Shown one piece after another: positions 1 through 8,404 of a stretch of DNA of 61,804 nt; within the stretch, counting starts at the first letter, position 1; each line of letters starts with the position of its first letter. The notes beneath the pieces are model-generated. The model saw only the letters and a program-made list of their open reading frames with translations, made no database searches and had not been told where the DNA came from. The stretch is from an uncultured Desulfovibrio sp. (GTDB lineage Bacteria > Desulfobacterota > Desulfovibrionia > Desulfovibrionales > Desulfovibrionaceae), in assembly GCA_944327285.1 (NCBI GenBank), contig CALVHG010000005.1, forward strand, positions 1-61,804, in the 5' to 3' direction. The translations under genes and the position numbers were made by a program.

Positions 1-462
1 CTCCTGTACATCAGCAATCCGGAACGGCGCAGCTTTGCCGGCATGGCGGCGGACGCGACCTATGACGATGAACGTGGCAACTACGGCGTCCGTTTTGAAG
101 ACGGCACAACCCTCTATGCCCCGCTGCCGCCTTCCGATGCCTATCCCTCTGGAACACAGGAATGGATGTACGAGATGCGATGGCGACGCGTGTACGGGAA
201 CTACTATCTTATCACCGTGTTTCGGGGCACGGGAGAAGCCGTACGCGAAGAACTCATGACGGAACGGGACAATAAGGACCTCCGCCCTATGCTCGGCGAT
301 TCCTCGGCAGAAGAACACCCCAAAATCTGGGGAGCCATAACTACAAACAAACTTGTATATATCGATCCTCAAGGGAATCAGATCCACTACAAACTCGTTC
401 CCGTAGAGGAAAAGGACCTTCCTCCGGATTTCCCCAAGGGACTTGTGCGCTGGCTTCCCTGA
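1..462 (+). CDS. Hypothetical protein, 5' end outside the window
   Basis: The frame is open from the left edge to a TGA at 460-462. Codons before the first ATG at 43 read LLYISNPERRSFAG, so the true start probably lies upstream and the product is truncated here. The visible 153 residues are soluble, rich in aromatic and charged residues (WMYEMRWRRVYGNYY), and have no membrane segment or motif I recognise. A secreted unknown protein and a PAAR protein lie downstream. This is where T6SS cargo or immunity genes are often found, so an effector-associated or immunity role is possible, but it is only an inference from position. Confidence 0.6.
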   Translation, partial: LLYISNPERRSFAGMAADATYDDERGNYGVRFEDGTTLYAPLPPSDAYPSGTQEWMYEMRWRRVYGNYYLITVFRGTGEAVREELMTERDNKDLRPMLGDSSAEEHPKIWGAITTNKLVYIDPQGNQIHYKLVPVEEKDLPPDFPKGLVRWLP

Positions 463-621
463 ACGCGGCCGCGCCTGCACTCCCCCCCTCGCCCCGGCAG
501 CGGGCTCGCGCCAGCTATCGGGGCGAGGCGAGCGAAAAGCCCCCGATAATACGCGCAACAGGGGTTTTGCAATACGCTTATAATCAGAAGACTGAGAACG
601 CGCTGGAGGAACAAGAGAAAA

Positions 622-1281
622 ATGAAAAGTCATATTGCGGCGCTTGCCCTGCTCTTTCTGACTCTCTGGGGGGGCGGAGCACTGGCCGCAAATCCAGTCG
701 ATTCGGGAGAACGCAGGAGCCAGGGGCGCGACGGCACCGCATACACGCTGCATCCCCGCAAATATGAACGTCTTATCGAAGACAGATCCACGGAAATTTC
801 CACACTGCTAAATAACAGCGAGAGATTGCACGATCTGCTGCCAGAGTTTCCGACATCTCCCAAACTGCAAATAGAACTTCATTGCCCGTCAGTCATAAAA
901 ATTACAACAGATGCGGAGACGTTCTCATGGGACGATGTGCAGTTTCCCATTACATTCATGGCATTTTTGGATAACAAACACTGGCAGATGCGTTATGACA
1001 GGCAGATTGTCTTTCTGAAAAACAGAGAGAATGGAAAGATTTATTCGTTTTGCCCCGATATTCGCAAACACGACCTGCTGCCGCAACGGCCCGTTTCCCC
1101 ACTGGGGCCGGGGTACATTTCCGCTTATTTCACCTACAATATATTTTACTTTTACAAGGATCTTCCCCGACGCAGCGCAACCTATGAAATATGGGTCCAG
1201 CTTGGCGATATTGAATCAAACCGCAGAAGATTCCTCATGAAGGTTTCCACAACCCCGAAAGAGAAACTTTTGCCGGAATAG
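622..1281 (+). CDS. Secreted hypothetical protein
   Basis: The 219-residue product starts with a clean signal peptide (MKSHIAALALLFLTLWGGGALAA, cleavage likely after ALA), so it should be periplasmic or secreted. The start is supported by a GGAGG about 11 bases upstream. The mature part is mixed alpha/beta with several aromatic clusters (FTYNIFYFYKDL) and no catalytic motif I can name. It lies between the truncated first gene and the PAAR gene. A periplasmic immunity protein or accessory T6SS factor would fit this place, but nothing in the sequence proves it. Confidence 0.7.
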   Translation: MKSHIAALALLFLTLWGGGALAANPVDSGERRSQGRDGTAYTLHPRKYERLIEDRSTEISTLLNNSERLHDLLPEFPTSPKLQIELHCPSVIKITTDAETFSWDDVQFPITFMAFLDNKHWQMRYDRQIVFLKNRENGKIYSFCPDIRKHDLLPQRPVSPLGPGYISAYFTYNIFYFYKDLPRRSATYEIWVQLGDIESNRRRFLMKVSTTPKEKLLPE

Positions 1282-1357
1282 GGCCATGACATTGCTTTTT
1301 CTGGCAGCGCACCCGCAACATGCGGCAGCCGCTCCGGTTCCGATGTTTGCGGGACTC

Positions 1358-1386
1358 TTGCGGCGGACAAAAAAATTATTTATATT
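1358..1386 (+). promoter_or_regulatory. Candidate sigma-70 promoter for the PAAR gene
   Basis: A TTGCGG box (1358-1363) and a TATATT box (1381-1386) are separated by exactly 17 bases in an AT-rich gap, 44 bases before the PAAR start. The -10 matches consensus at five of six positions; the -35 matches at three. Confidence 0.35.
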
Positions 1387-1429
1387 TTTATATAAATAAG
1401 CATCTACTTCTTCCCCAAAGGAGTCTCTC

Positions 1430-1750
1430 ATGTCCAAGGCCGCCTGTCGCCTGGGGGACAGATCCAACTGCCCCATTGATGTGCACGGCAAAGTTTGCTG
1501 CCCGCACAATGTTACCGGTCCCGCCGTCACGGGCTCGCCGGATGTCTTCATTAACGGCAAGCTGGCGCTTCGTGTCGGCGACAGCGGCACCCACACCCTC
1601 TGCTGCGGCCCCAATACCTGGAAATGCATCAAGGGCAGCGCCACGGTCTTCGTCAATGGAAAACCTCTGGTGCGCAAAGGAGATATGACGTTGCACTGCG
1701 GCGGTCTGGGCAGAATGATTGACGGCAGCAGCGACGTCTTTGTGGACTAG
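1430..1750 (+). CDS. PAAR-domain T6SS spike-tip protein
   Basis: This 106-residue protein is a stand-alone PAAR/PAAR-like domain. PAAR proteins cap the VgrG spike, sharpen it and recruit effectors. The family pattern is visible: an N-terminal CRLGD segment, the repeated FINGK/FVNGK turns with following VGD/KGD, paired HC and CC residues that could bind zinc (CCPH, HTLCC, LHCGG), and a final SSDVFVD strand. There is no toxin extension, so any cargo must be encoded elsewhere or bind in trans. The start has an AAAGGAG about 7 bases upstream. Its TAG stop overlaps the terminus of a dispersed repeat. It precedes the structural T6SS operon. Confidence 0.85.
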   Translation: MSKAACRLGDRSNCPIDVHGKVCCPHNVTGPAVTGSPDVFINGKLALRVGDSGTHTLCCGPNTWKCIKGSATVFVNGKPLVRKGDMTLHCGGLGRMIDGSSDVFVD

Positions 1751-1896
1751 AGCATTTTCAGTTTGAAACGCTTCTCGCATTTCAAAACCATACGACCTGT
1801 CGTTTCGCGAAAAAACGCAGTTTTTCCGCTCAGTTTCGACCGAAAGGCGCTGTGCCGCCACCTCGCATTTAACCTTTTTCACAGGTAAAATGCTCC
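1749..1896 (+). repeat. Dispersed palindromic (MITE-like) element, copy A
   Basis: The termini are AGAGCATTTT and AAAATGCTCC. Inside are a hairpin around TTTGAAACG/CATTTCAAA, the core CCTGTCGTTTCGCG, a GGTTTTTCCGC-type stem and a GGCGCTGTGCCGCC stem. The first bases form the TAG stop of the PAAR gene. Nine further complete or partial copies are listed below. Confidence 0.85.
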
Positions 1897-1923
1897 AAAA
1901 ATATCGCGTAACCAATTCTTTCA

Positions 1924-1975
1924 GAAGGACCCGGTTTGCCAAACCAGCTCTGGCAAGCCGGGTCCTTCTCTTTTT
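1924..1975 (+). terminator. Strong intrinsic terminator after the PAAR gene
   Basis: An 18-bp stem (1924-1941 pairing with 1951-1968, one G-T wobble, centred on AAGGACCCGG/CCGGGTCCTT) with a 9-base loop is followed by CTCTTTTT. It separates the PAAR transcript from tssA. Confidence 0.85.
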
Positions 1976-2026
1976 GCGCGTTCCGCCAAGGCCATAACAC
2001 GGAACGCCGAGGGATTTTCCGTCATT

Positions 2027-2172
2027 AGAGCATTTTCAGTTTGAAATGCTTTGCATTTCAAACCATACGGCCTGTCGTTTCGCGGAAAAAACGCGGTTTT
2101 TCCGCTCTCTTTGGGCCGGGCGGCGCTGTGCCGCCGCCTCGCGTTTCACCTTTTTCAAAGTTGAAACGCTCT
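2027..2172 (+). repeat. Dispersed palindromic element, copy B
   Basis: This is a full-length copy with termini TAGAGCATTTT and AAACGCTCTA. TA is present at both outer ends. The left hairpin GTTTGAAATGC-TTT-GCATTTCAAAC is perfect. Confidence 0.87.
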
Positions 2173-2242
2173 AAAAACAAATTTTCTATATTTAAAAAAT
2201 AAGTTATGAACTGTTATCGATTTACTTGAAAAATATCGTAAA

Positions 2243-3826
2243 ATGACTACACTGCATCAAAAAAGAAATAAACATTATCTTTATGCAGCGAGGGAGCGCA
2301 TGCGCTGGTTCGAGGGATGGAAAAAGGAACTGCCGGACGGAACGGCCTGCGGAAGCGAAGACATTCTGTTCGATCCCGAATTCGAGGCTCTGCAAAACGA
2401 GGTCAACAAAAATGACGCCCTGCAGGCGGACAGCCGCACGGACTGGGGCCTCGTCCTCGAAATGGCCACGGCGCTTCTGGCCGGACGAGCCAAGGACCTT
2501 TGGGTGTTCTGTTACGGCTGCCGCGCTGTCTACGAGCAGAACGGCCTTTCCGGACTGACCGCATCCCTCGAAATAACAACGCAGTATCTTGAAAACTGCT
2601 GGAACGAGCTCTATCCGTCCGCCACACGCGCGGCGCGGCGGGCAGCCCCCTTTCTCTGGCTTGTGACCAAGCTGGAAAACCTGATGCCCGCCAACGCCTT
2701 TCCTGTAGAAAAACAGGAAGCCTACGAGGCGTTCCGCCAGGCGTTGCAGGCCCTGCAAAATGTGCTTGACGCGCGCATGGGAGAGAACGCCCCCTCCTTT
2801 CGCAATATCCTGCGAGCCATCCCCGAAAAAAGGGAAACGCCCCCGGTAAAGCCCGTTGCGCCGACGCCGCCGCCTCCGGTTCTGCCCTCCGAGAGCGCCC
2901 GCGTCGTGAGCAATCTGGACAGCGACGGACGCGTGCCGGACTCCATTCTGCCCCAGCTTCTCCGGGCCGCCATGGAGCAAAACCAGCAGCTGGGCGCGCA
3001 CTTTCTCAGTCAGGATATCCGGGACTGGAGAACGTACCTGCTGCACCGCACGGCGCTCTGGACAACGGTTGTTCAGCTTCCTCCCGCCAACGGCGAAAAG
3101 GTCACCCAGCTGCGCATGGTATTACCGCAGGACAAGGCCCTCGCCTATGCCGCCGCGGTAAACAACAAGCTGTATGAAAGCACCTTGCCGCAGCTCGAAC
3201 GCACCGCCAGCAAGGCTCCTTTCTGGTTCGACGGGCATCACCTTGTTGTGCGCTGCCTTGATGGGCTGGGAATTACGGATGCCAGGGATATCGTCTGCCG
3301 CATTCTAAGCAGTTTTTTGCAGCGCTATCCGGAGCTGCCCGGCTACAAATTTCATGACGGAACGCCCTTTGCCTCTCCCGACACCATGCTGTGGCTGGAA
3401 TCGCTCCGCAACAAGATTCCAACGGAAGAAGAAAAGAAAATTACGACCCACGCCGACGATACGGAGCAGGCGCAAAAGGACAAACAGCGGCTCGACAGGG
3501 CCGTTGCCATTGCGGAAGAGCAAAATTTTGAAAGAGGGCTGGCATCTCTCGGCCCCGGCGTTTCCGGGAAAAGTCGTCAGGCCATTCTGCACGGGCTGCT
3601 GCTCGCCCAGTACTGCCTGCGCGCGGGGCGCCCCAGAGCGGGCAAGGAATTGCTCCTCGAATTGTATTCGCGCCTGGAACAATGGGATCTGCTGGACTGG
3701 GAACCGGAACTGGGAGCCCAGATTCTCGCGCTGATTGTTCAGACGGGCGGCGACAAAGGGCAGGGGAACCTGCGCCGCCGCCTGTACTCTCTCCAGCCGG
3801 ACTCGGCAATCAAGCTGTTCGACTAG
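2243..3826 (+). CDS. tssA: T6SS baseplate/sheath protein TssA (ImpA-N family)
   Basis: TssA helps assemble the baseplate and primes or stabilises growth of the contractile sheath. The 527-residue product has the ImpA N-terminal domain (about residues 20-200): the signature CGSEDILFDPEFEAL near residue 34 is typical. A proline-rich linker follows (about 200-225, with TPPPPVLP). The helical C-terminal half (about 240-527) resembles VasJ-type TssA tails. The ATG at 2243 lacks a clear ribosome site. The ATG at 2300 would give MRWFEGWKKEL and a more usual N-terminus, so the start is uncertain. The TAG stop is shared with repeat copy C. It is the first gene of the structural block and is separated from tssB by 203 bp. 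Confidence 0.88.
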   Translation: MTTLHQKRNKHYLYAARERMRWFEGWKKELPDGTACGSEDILFDPEFEALQNEVNKNDALQADSRTDWGLVLEMATALLAGRAKDLWVFCYGCRAVYEQNGLSGLTASLEITTQYLENCWNELYPSATRAARRAAPFLWLVTKLENLMPANAFPVEKQEAYEAFRQALQALQNVLDARMGENAPSFRNILRAIPEKRETPPVKPVAPTPPPPVLPSESARVVSNLDSDGRVPDSILPQLLRAAMEQNQQLGAHFLSQDIRDWRTYLLHRTALWTTVVQLPPANGEKVTQLRMVLPQDKALAYAAAVNNKLYESTLPQLERTASKAPFWFDGHHLVVRCLDGLGITDARDIVCRILSSFLQRYPELPGYKFHDGTPFASPDTMLWLESLRNKIPTEEEKKITTHADDTEQAQKDKQRLDRAVAIAEEQNFERGLASLGPGVSGKSRQAILHGLLLAQYCLRAGRPRAGKELLLELYSRLEQWDLLDWEPELGAQILALIVQTGGDKGQGNLRRRLYSLQPDSAIKLFD

Positions 3827-3912
3827 AGCGTTTTGCATTTGAAAAGGGGAAAACGCGAGGCGGCACGACGCCGCCCGGCCTGAACCGAGCGGAAAAACCG
3901 TATTTTTCCGCA
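3825..3912 (-). repeat. Dispersed palindromic element, copy C (truncated)
   Basis: This copy is inverted relative to A. It begins TAGAGCGTTTT, contains AAACGCGAGGCGGC and the GCGGAAAAACCG stem, and ends at TTTTTCCGC without the conserved CGACAGGCCGTATGG part. It supplies the tssA stop codon. Confidence 0.75.
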
Positions 3913-4029
3913 AGATGACGCGCGTCGGGGACACAGACGCCCGGCCCCCGAAAGTACAAAAGACGACAGCACGGATACGGGCAAGCCCCGCCCGTATACC
4001 AGGACAAAAGGTTAGAAACGGAGGAATCA

Positions 4030-4578
4030 ATGGCCAAAGAAACGTCCCTTGCTCCCAAAGAACGCATCAACGTCACGTTCCGTCCCGCAACCGGCGGCGC
4101 GCAGGAAGAAATAGAACTGCCGCTCAAGGTCATGGTCGTGGGCGACTTTCTGCAGCGCTATGACGACAGACCGCTCATCGACAGAAAGCCCGTGAGCGTC
4201 AACAAGAACAATTTTGCCGACGTCATGGCAAAGCAGAATCTGACCGTGCAGCTTGCCGTGCGCAACAGGCTGACGGACAAGGAAGACCCGGACGATCTGC
4301 CGGTCAAGCTCTCTTTCCAGAATCTGCGGGATTTTGAACCGGAAGGCGTCGCCCGCCAGATCCCGGAAATGAACAATCTGCTCAAGCTGCGGGACGCCCT
4401 GATTTCCCTCAAAGGCCCCCTTGGCAATATTCCCGCTTTCCGCGCCGCTCTGGACGAAGTGCTGCACGACGAAGAACGCCGCCGCCAGATCATGGAAGAG
4501 CTGCGCATTTCCGACAAGGGAAGCTCCGGCGAGCAGGACGGAAACGAGGACGCGCCCTCTGACGAGCAGGACAAGTAG
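4030..4578 (+). CDS. tssB: T6SS contractile sheath small subunit TssB
   Basis: TssB (VipA/ImpB) pairs with TssC to build the cytoplasmic contractile sheath that drives the Hcp tube. The 182-residue length is normal. Visible family features are the N-terminal RINVTFRPATGGAQEEIELP, the PLKVMVVGDF strand, a DRPLIDRKPVSVNKNNF segment, LSFQNLRDFEPEGVARQIPE and NNLLKLRDAL. The tail after about residue 160 is acidic and disordered (SGEQDGNEDAPSDEQ). A GGAGGA sits 5 bases before the ATG. It is separated from tssC by repeat copy D. Confidence 0.95.
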   Translation: MAKETSLAPKERINVTFRPATGGAQEEIELPLKVMVVGDFLQRYDDRPLIDRKPVSVNKNNFADVMAKQNLTVQLAVRNRLTDKEDPDDLPVKLSFQNLRDFEPEGVARQIPEMNNLLKLRDALISLKGPLGNIPAFRAALDEVLHDEERRRQIMEELRISDKGSSGEQDGNEDAPSDEQDK

Positions 4579-4603
4579 GCCGGTCGCCTTTCTGTGCCGC
4601 TCC

Positions 4604-4746
4604 AGAGCGTTTTCAGTTTGAAACGCTGCGCATTTCAAACCATACGGCCTGTCGTTTCGCGGGAAAAACGCTGTTTTTCCGCTCGTTTCTGTTCGGGCGG
4701 CGCTGTGCCGCCTCGCGTTCCGCCTTTTTCAAAGGCAAAACGCTCT
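4604..4746 (+). repeat. Dispersed palindromic element, copy D
   Basis: This is a full-length copy between tssB and tssC, with termini AGAGCGTTTT and AAAACGCTCT and the core CATACGGCCTGTCGTTTCGC. It lies inside what should be one transcript, so it probably forms an mRNA hairpin between the two sheath genes. Confidence 0.87.
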
Positions 4747-4777
4747 AACACCCATCTCTGCCAAGGAGCCTGACAGC

Positions 4778-6253
4778 ATGAGCCAGATGCAGGAATATAC
4801 GGAGCAATCCACCGGGTCTCCGCTGCTTGATTCCATCATCAGCCAGACCGCCCTGACCCCGGAAGACGAGGGTTATGAAGCCGCCAGACTGGGTATCAGC
4901 GCCTTTATCGAAGAGATGCTGAAACCCTCTCACGAAGGGGAGAAAGTTCGCAAGAACGCCGTGGATCACATGATTGCGGAAATCGATCGCCGCCTGTCCG
5001 CCCAGATGGACGAGGTGCTGCACGCCAAGGCATTTCAGGAAATGGAATCCGCCTGGCGCGGCCTCAAACTGCTGGTGGATCGCACGGACTTCCGGGAAAA
5101 CATCACCGTGGAGATGCTCAACATCACCAAGGAAGAACTCCTGGACGACTTCATAGATTCGCCGGAAATTTCCCAGTCCAGCCTGTACAAACAGATATAC
5201 ACGGCGGAATACGGCCAGTTCGGCGGGCATCCGGTCGGCGCCATCATCGGCAACTACTACTTCACCCCCACGGCCACGGACATGCGCCTGCTCCAGAACG
5301 TGGCCAGCGTGGCCACTATGGCTCACGCGCCCTTCATCGCCGCCGCCGCGCCCTCCTTCTTCGGTCTGACGGACGGCTCGTTCCAGCGCCTGCCCGCGCT
5401 CAAGGACCTTCAGGACATCTTCACCAGCCCCGCCTATACCAAGTGGAACGCCTTCCGCGAATCAGAAGATTCCCGCTATGTGGGCCTGACCGCGCCCCGC
5501 TTCCTGCTGCGCCAGCCCTACGATCCGGAAGAGAACCCGATCCGCGCCTTTGTCTACAAGGAAACCGTGGACGACAATCACGCCAACTTCCTGTGGGGCA
5601 ACACGGCCTTCGCCTTTGCCACGCGGCTTACGGACAGCTTCGCCAGATACCGCTGGTGCGCCAACATCATCGGTCCGCGTTCTGGCGGCGCCGTCGAGGA
5701 TCTGCCGGTGCATCTCTATGAAAGCCTGGGCGATATCGAAATGAAAATTCCTACGGAAGTCCTCATTTCCGACCGCCGGGAATACGAGCTTGCCGAGCAG
5801 GGCTTCATCGCCCTGACCATGCGCAAGGGCTCGGACAACGCCGCCTTTTTCTCCGCCAACTCCTGCCAGAAGCCGAAGTATTTCGGCATTTCCGAAGAAG
5901 GCAAGAACGCCGAACTCAACTACCGGCTGGGAACGCAGCTCCCGTACCTGTTTATCATTTCCCGTCTGGCGCACTACATCAAGGTGCTGCAGCGCGAAAA
6001 CATCGGCTCCTGGAAGGAACGCTCGGATCTGGAGCGGGAGCTGAACACCTGGATTCGCCAGAATGTCGCCGACCAGGAAAACCCCAGCTCGGACACGCGC
6101 AGCCGCCGTCCGCTGCGCGACGCGCGGATTGTGGTTTCGGACGTTGAGGGAGATCCGGGCTGGTATCGCGTCTCTCTGAGCGTGCGCCCGCACTTCAAGT
6201 ACATGGGCGCGTATTTCACGCTCTCGCTCGTCGGCAAGCTGGAAAAGGAATAG
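4778..6253 (+). CDS. tssC: T6SS contractile sheath large subunit TssC
   Basis: TssC (VipB/ImpC/EvpB) is the large sheath subunit. At 491 residues the protein has the usual length. Recognisable stretches are the MESAWRGLKLLVDRT segment (about residue 89), GGHPVGAIIGNYYF (about 149), FLLRQPYDPEENPIRAF (about 245), FLWGNTAFAFATRL, and the C-terminal DVEGDPGWYRVSLSVRPHFKY, where the last strands pair with TssB. The start has an AAGGAG 10 bases upstream. tssE follows after 2 bp. Confidence 0.96.
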   Translation: MSQMQEYTEQSTGSPLLDSIISQTALTPEDEGYEAARLGISAFIEEMLKPSHEGEKVRKNAVDHMIAEIDRRLSAQMDEVLHAKAFQEMESAWRGLKLLVDRTDFRENITVEMLNITKEELLDDFIDSPEISQSSLYKQIYTAEYGQFGGHPVGAIIGNYYFTPTATDMRLLQNVASVATMAHAPFIAAAAPSFFGLTDGSFQRLPALKDLQDIFTSPAYTKWNAFRESEDSRYVGLTAPRFLLRQPYDPEENPIRAFVYKETVDDNHANFLWGNTAFAFATRLTDSFARYRWCANIIGPRSGGAVEDLPVHLYESLGDIEMKIPTEVLISDRREYELAEQGFIALTMRKGSDNAAFFSANSCQKPKYFGISEEGKNAELNYRLGTQLPYLFIISRLAHYIKVLQRENIGSWKERSDLERELNTWIRQNVADQENPSSDTRSRRPLRDARIVVSDVEGDPGWYRVSLSVRPHFKYMGAYFTLSLVGKLEKE

Positions 6254-6255
6254 TC

Positions 6256-6648
6256 ATGGCGGGGAGTCTCTTTGAAAAGCTGACCCTGGGACAGCCCGGC
6301 ATGGACATGAGCGAGGATGAATCCATCCGCCGCAACCTGTCCCGCGTGCTCGGCACCCGGCAGGGCGCCGTCCAGGCTCTGCCCGATTACGGACTCCCCG
6401 ACCTTAACGATCTCACCCTGTCGCGCAGCGAACTGCAAACCATGCTGAGTTCCGCCATAACGCGGCTGATCGAACGCTACGAACCAAGGCTCCGCAATCC
6501 GCGGGTCGCAAGTCTGCCCATGAACGACGCAGCCCCCTTCACCCTTCGCTTTGCCATTCAGGCGGAAAAGATTCGCCGCGATGGCCGTCTCGAACCCTGG
6601 GCCTGGACCGTCTCCGTGGATGAAGGCAAGTATCGGAGCAGAAAATGA
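6256..6648 (+). CDS. tssE: T6SS baseplate wedge protein TssE (gp25-like)
   Basis: TssE is the gp25-like component of the baseplate wedge, where sheath polymerisation starts. The 130-residue product shows the gp25/GPW pattern: SIRRNLSRVLGTRQGAVQALPDYGLPDL near residue 28, a middle IERYEPRLRNPRV, and a final WTVSVDEGKYR strand. It follows tssC by 2 bp, and its TGA overlaps the ATG of tssF (ATGA at 6645-6648), which indicates translational coupling. Confidence 0.95.
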   Translation: MAGSLFEKLTLGQPGMDMSEDESIRRNLSRVLGTRQGAVQALPDYGLPDLNDLTLSRSELQTMLSSAITRLIERYEPRLRNPRVASLPMNDAAPFTLRFAIQAEKIRRDGRLEPWAWTVSVDEGKYRSRK

Positions 6649-8404
6649 GCGTCAACCGCTACTATGAAAAGGAACTCGTCGCCTTGCGGACGCTGGGCAG
6701 GAGTTCGCCGACAACAATCCCGCGCTTGCCCCCTTCTTCAACACGCCCGGCAAGGACCCGGACGTGGAGCGCATTCTGGAAGGCGTGGCCTTTCTGACCG
6801 GCCGTCTGCGGGAAAAGCTGGACGACGAGCTGCCGGAGATCACCTACGCTCTGTTCAACCTGCTCTGGCCCAACTATCTGCGCCCGCTGCCCGCATGCAG
6901 CGTCATTCAGTTCTTCCCCCGGAAAGGACTCTCCAAGCCCACGGTTATTCCGCGAGAATTCATGGTGCAGTCGGAACCTGTGGACGGCACGTCCTGTCTG
7001 TTCCGCACCGCTTACGAAACGGAAGTCCTGCCCCTCGAACTGACGGACCTGACCTTTGCCACCAGAGACGGCGAAGCCGTCATGCTCCTGCGCTTCCGCA
7101 GCGAGGAAATCTCGCTGGACCGCCTGACGCCGCAACGGCTGCGCCTCTTTCTGACCGGCGAAACCACCATTGTGCACACCCTGTACTATCTGCTTGTCCG
7201 CAAGCTGCGCTGTCTGCGCGTCCATGTCATCGACGACACGGGCAGAGAAACCCGGCTGGCGGAACAGGAACCGCGCGTGCAGCAGGTGGGTTTCGGCCAT
7301 GACGAATTTGTGTACCCCTACCCGCCCAATTCCTTTGCCGGGTATCGCATCCTCCAGGAATATTTCTGCTTCCCGGAAAAGTTTCACTTTCTCGACGTGG
7401 AGCTCGGAGACAGTCTTGCCAAAGAACGTCTGAGCCAGGCCGGTTCCTGCCGGGAATTTGTCCTTCACTGCGTCCTTGAGGATCTGCCGCCCAATTTTGA
7501 ATCCTATTCGCCCCAGAATATCCGCCTGTTCTGCACGCCCGTGGTCAATCTGTTCCCCCGGTCCGCCTCGCCGCTCACCTGGGATCACCGGCAGACGGAA
7601 TACCGCATCGTGCCCGACCCCAGATATCCCTACCATTACGCCGTTCACAGCGTCGGCCAGGTCGAAAGCTGGGGCGCGGCCAACAAGGAACACAGGACAT
7701 ATCAACCGTTTGAATCCTTCGAGCACAAGCGCAACGGAGGGAGAGCGGCCTACTACCGGCTGCGCGTCCAGCCCTCCCCCACGGATGAAAGCGTGGAAAC
7801 CTACATTTCCCTTGTGACCGAAGACGACGGTTCGCTGCCGCAGAACACCACCATTTCCATGGATCTGGTGTGCACCAATCGCATGCTGCCCCTGCAGCTG
7901 GGCGTGGGCGACATCCGCCATTCCCTCGATACGGGCGAAGCGGCCGTTCCCTTCAGGAACATCATCCCTGTCACGCCGCCCTTTGCCCCGCCTCTGGAAG
8001 GGGACACCCTGTGGCGTCTTCTGTCCAACATGGCGCTCAACTATCTCCCGCTGACCAATATCAACGCCCTGCGCGGCATCGTGGCCACTTACGACTTCCG
8101 CGCCCTGCACGACAGCCGCAGAGCGCGGGTGCTGGAACGCATCCTGGACGGCATGCTTGCCATCCGCATGCGGGAAACGGATCGCATTTACGAGGGGCTT
8201 CCCCTGCGGGGAGCCGTAACGGAACTGACTCTCGATCAGCGGGGATTTTCCTGCGAAGGCGACATGTTTCTGTTCGCCTCCGCGCTCAATGAATTTCTGG
8301 CCCTGTATGCCACGGTGAACAGCTTCCATCAGCTTATCGTGCGCGAAGAGAAAAGCGGGGAAAGGTACGTATGGCCGCCACGACTGGGCAAGCAGACTCT
8401 GTAG
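6645..8404 (+). CDS. tssF: T6SS baseplate protein TssF, with a single-base frameshift
   Basis: TssF forms the baseplate wedge with TssE, TssG and TssK. The expected N-terminus MSVNRYYEKELVALRTLG is encoded from the ATG at 6645, which overlaps the tssE stop. The reading frame is then lost at 6698/6699. One added C (GGC-CAG instead of GGCAG) restores QEFADNNPALAPFFNTPGK and joins smoothly to the long downstream frame, which is open from 6668 to 8404 and encodes about 566 residues including EITYALFNLLWPNYLRPLP and FSLYATVNSF-like TssF segments. As written, translation from 6645 stops near codon 50. The cause is either a sequencing error or a real null allele. The first in-frame ATG of the long frame, at 6764, would lack the conserved N-terminus. 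Confidence 0.9.

Larger units (their letters stand above)
1751..2242. other. Gene-free gap with two repeats and a terminator
   Basis: The 492-bp gap between the PAAR gene and tssA contains repeat copies A and B on either side of a strong intrinsic terminator. A 70-bp AT-rich leader precedes tssA. I see no gene in it. Confidence 0.8.

Noticed and set aside
516..548. TATCGGGG/CCCCGATA hairpin after the first gene as a terminator
   Set aside because: The stem is only 8 bp with a 17-base loop and there is no T run after it.
1300..1318. Possible sigma-54 promoter (GG-N10-GC) before the PAAR gene
   Set aside because: TGGCAG is acceptable as a -24 box, but the -12 box reads CCGC instead of TTGC.
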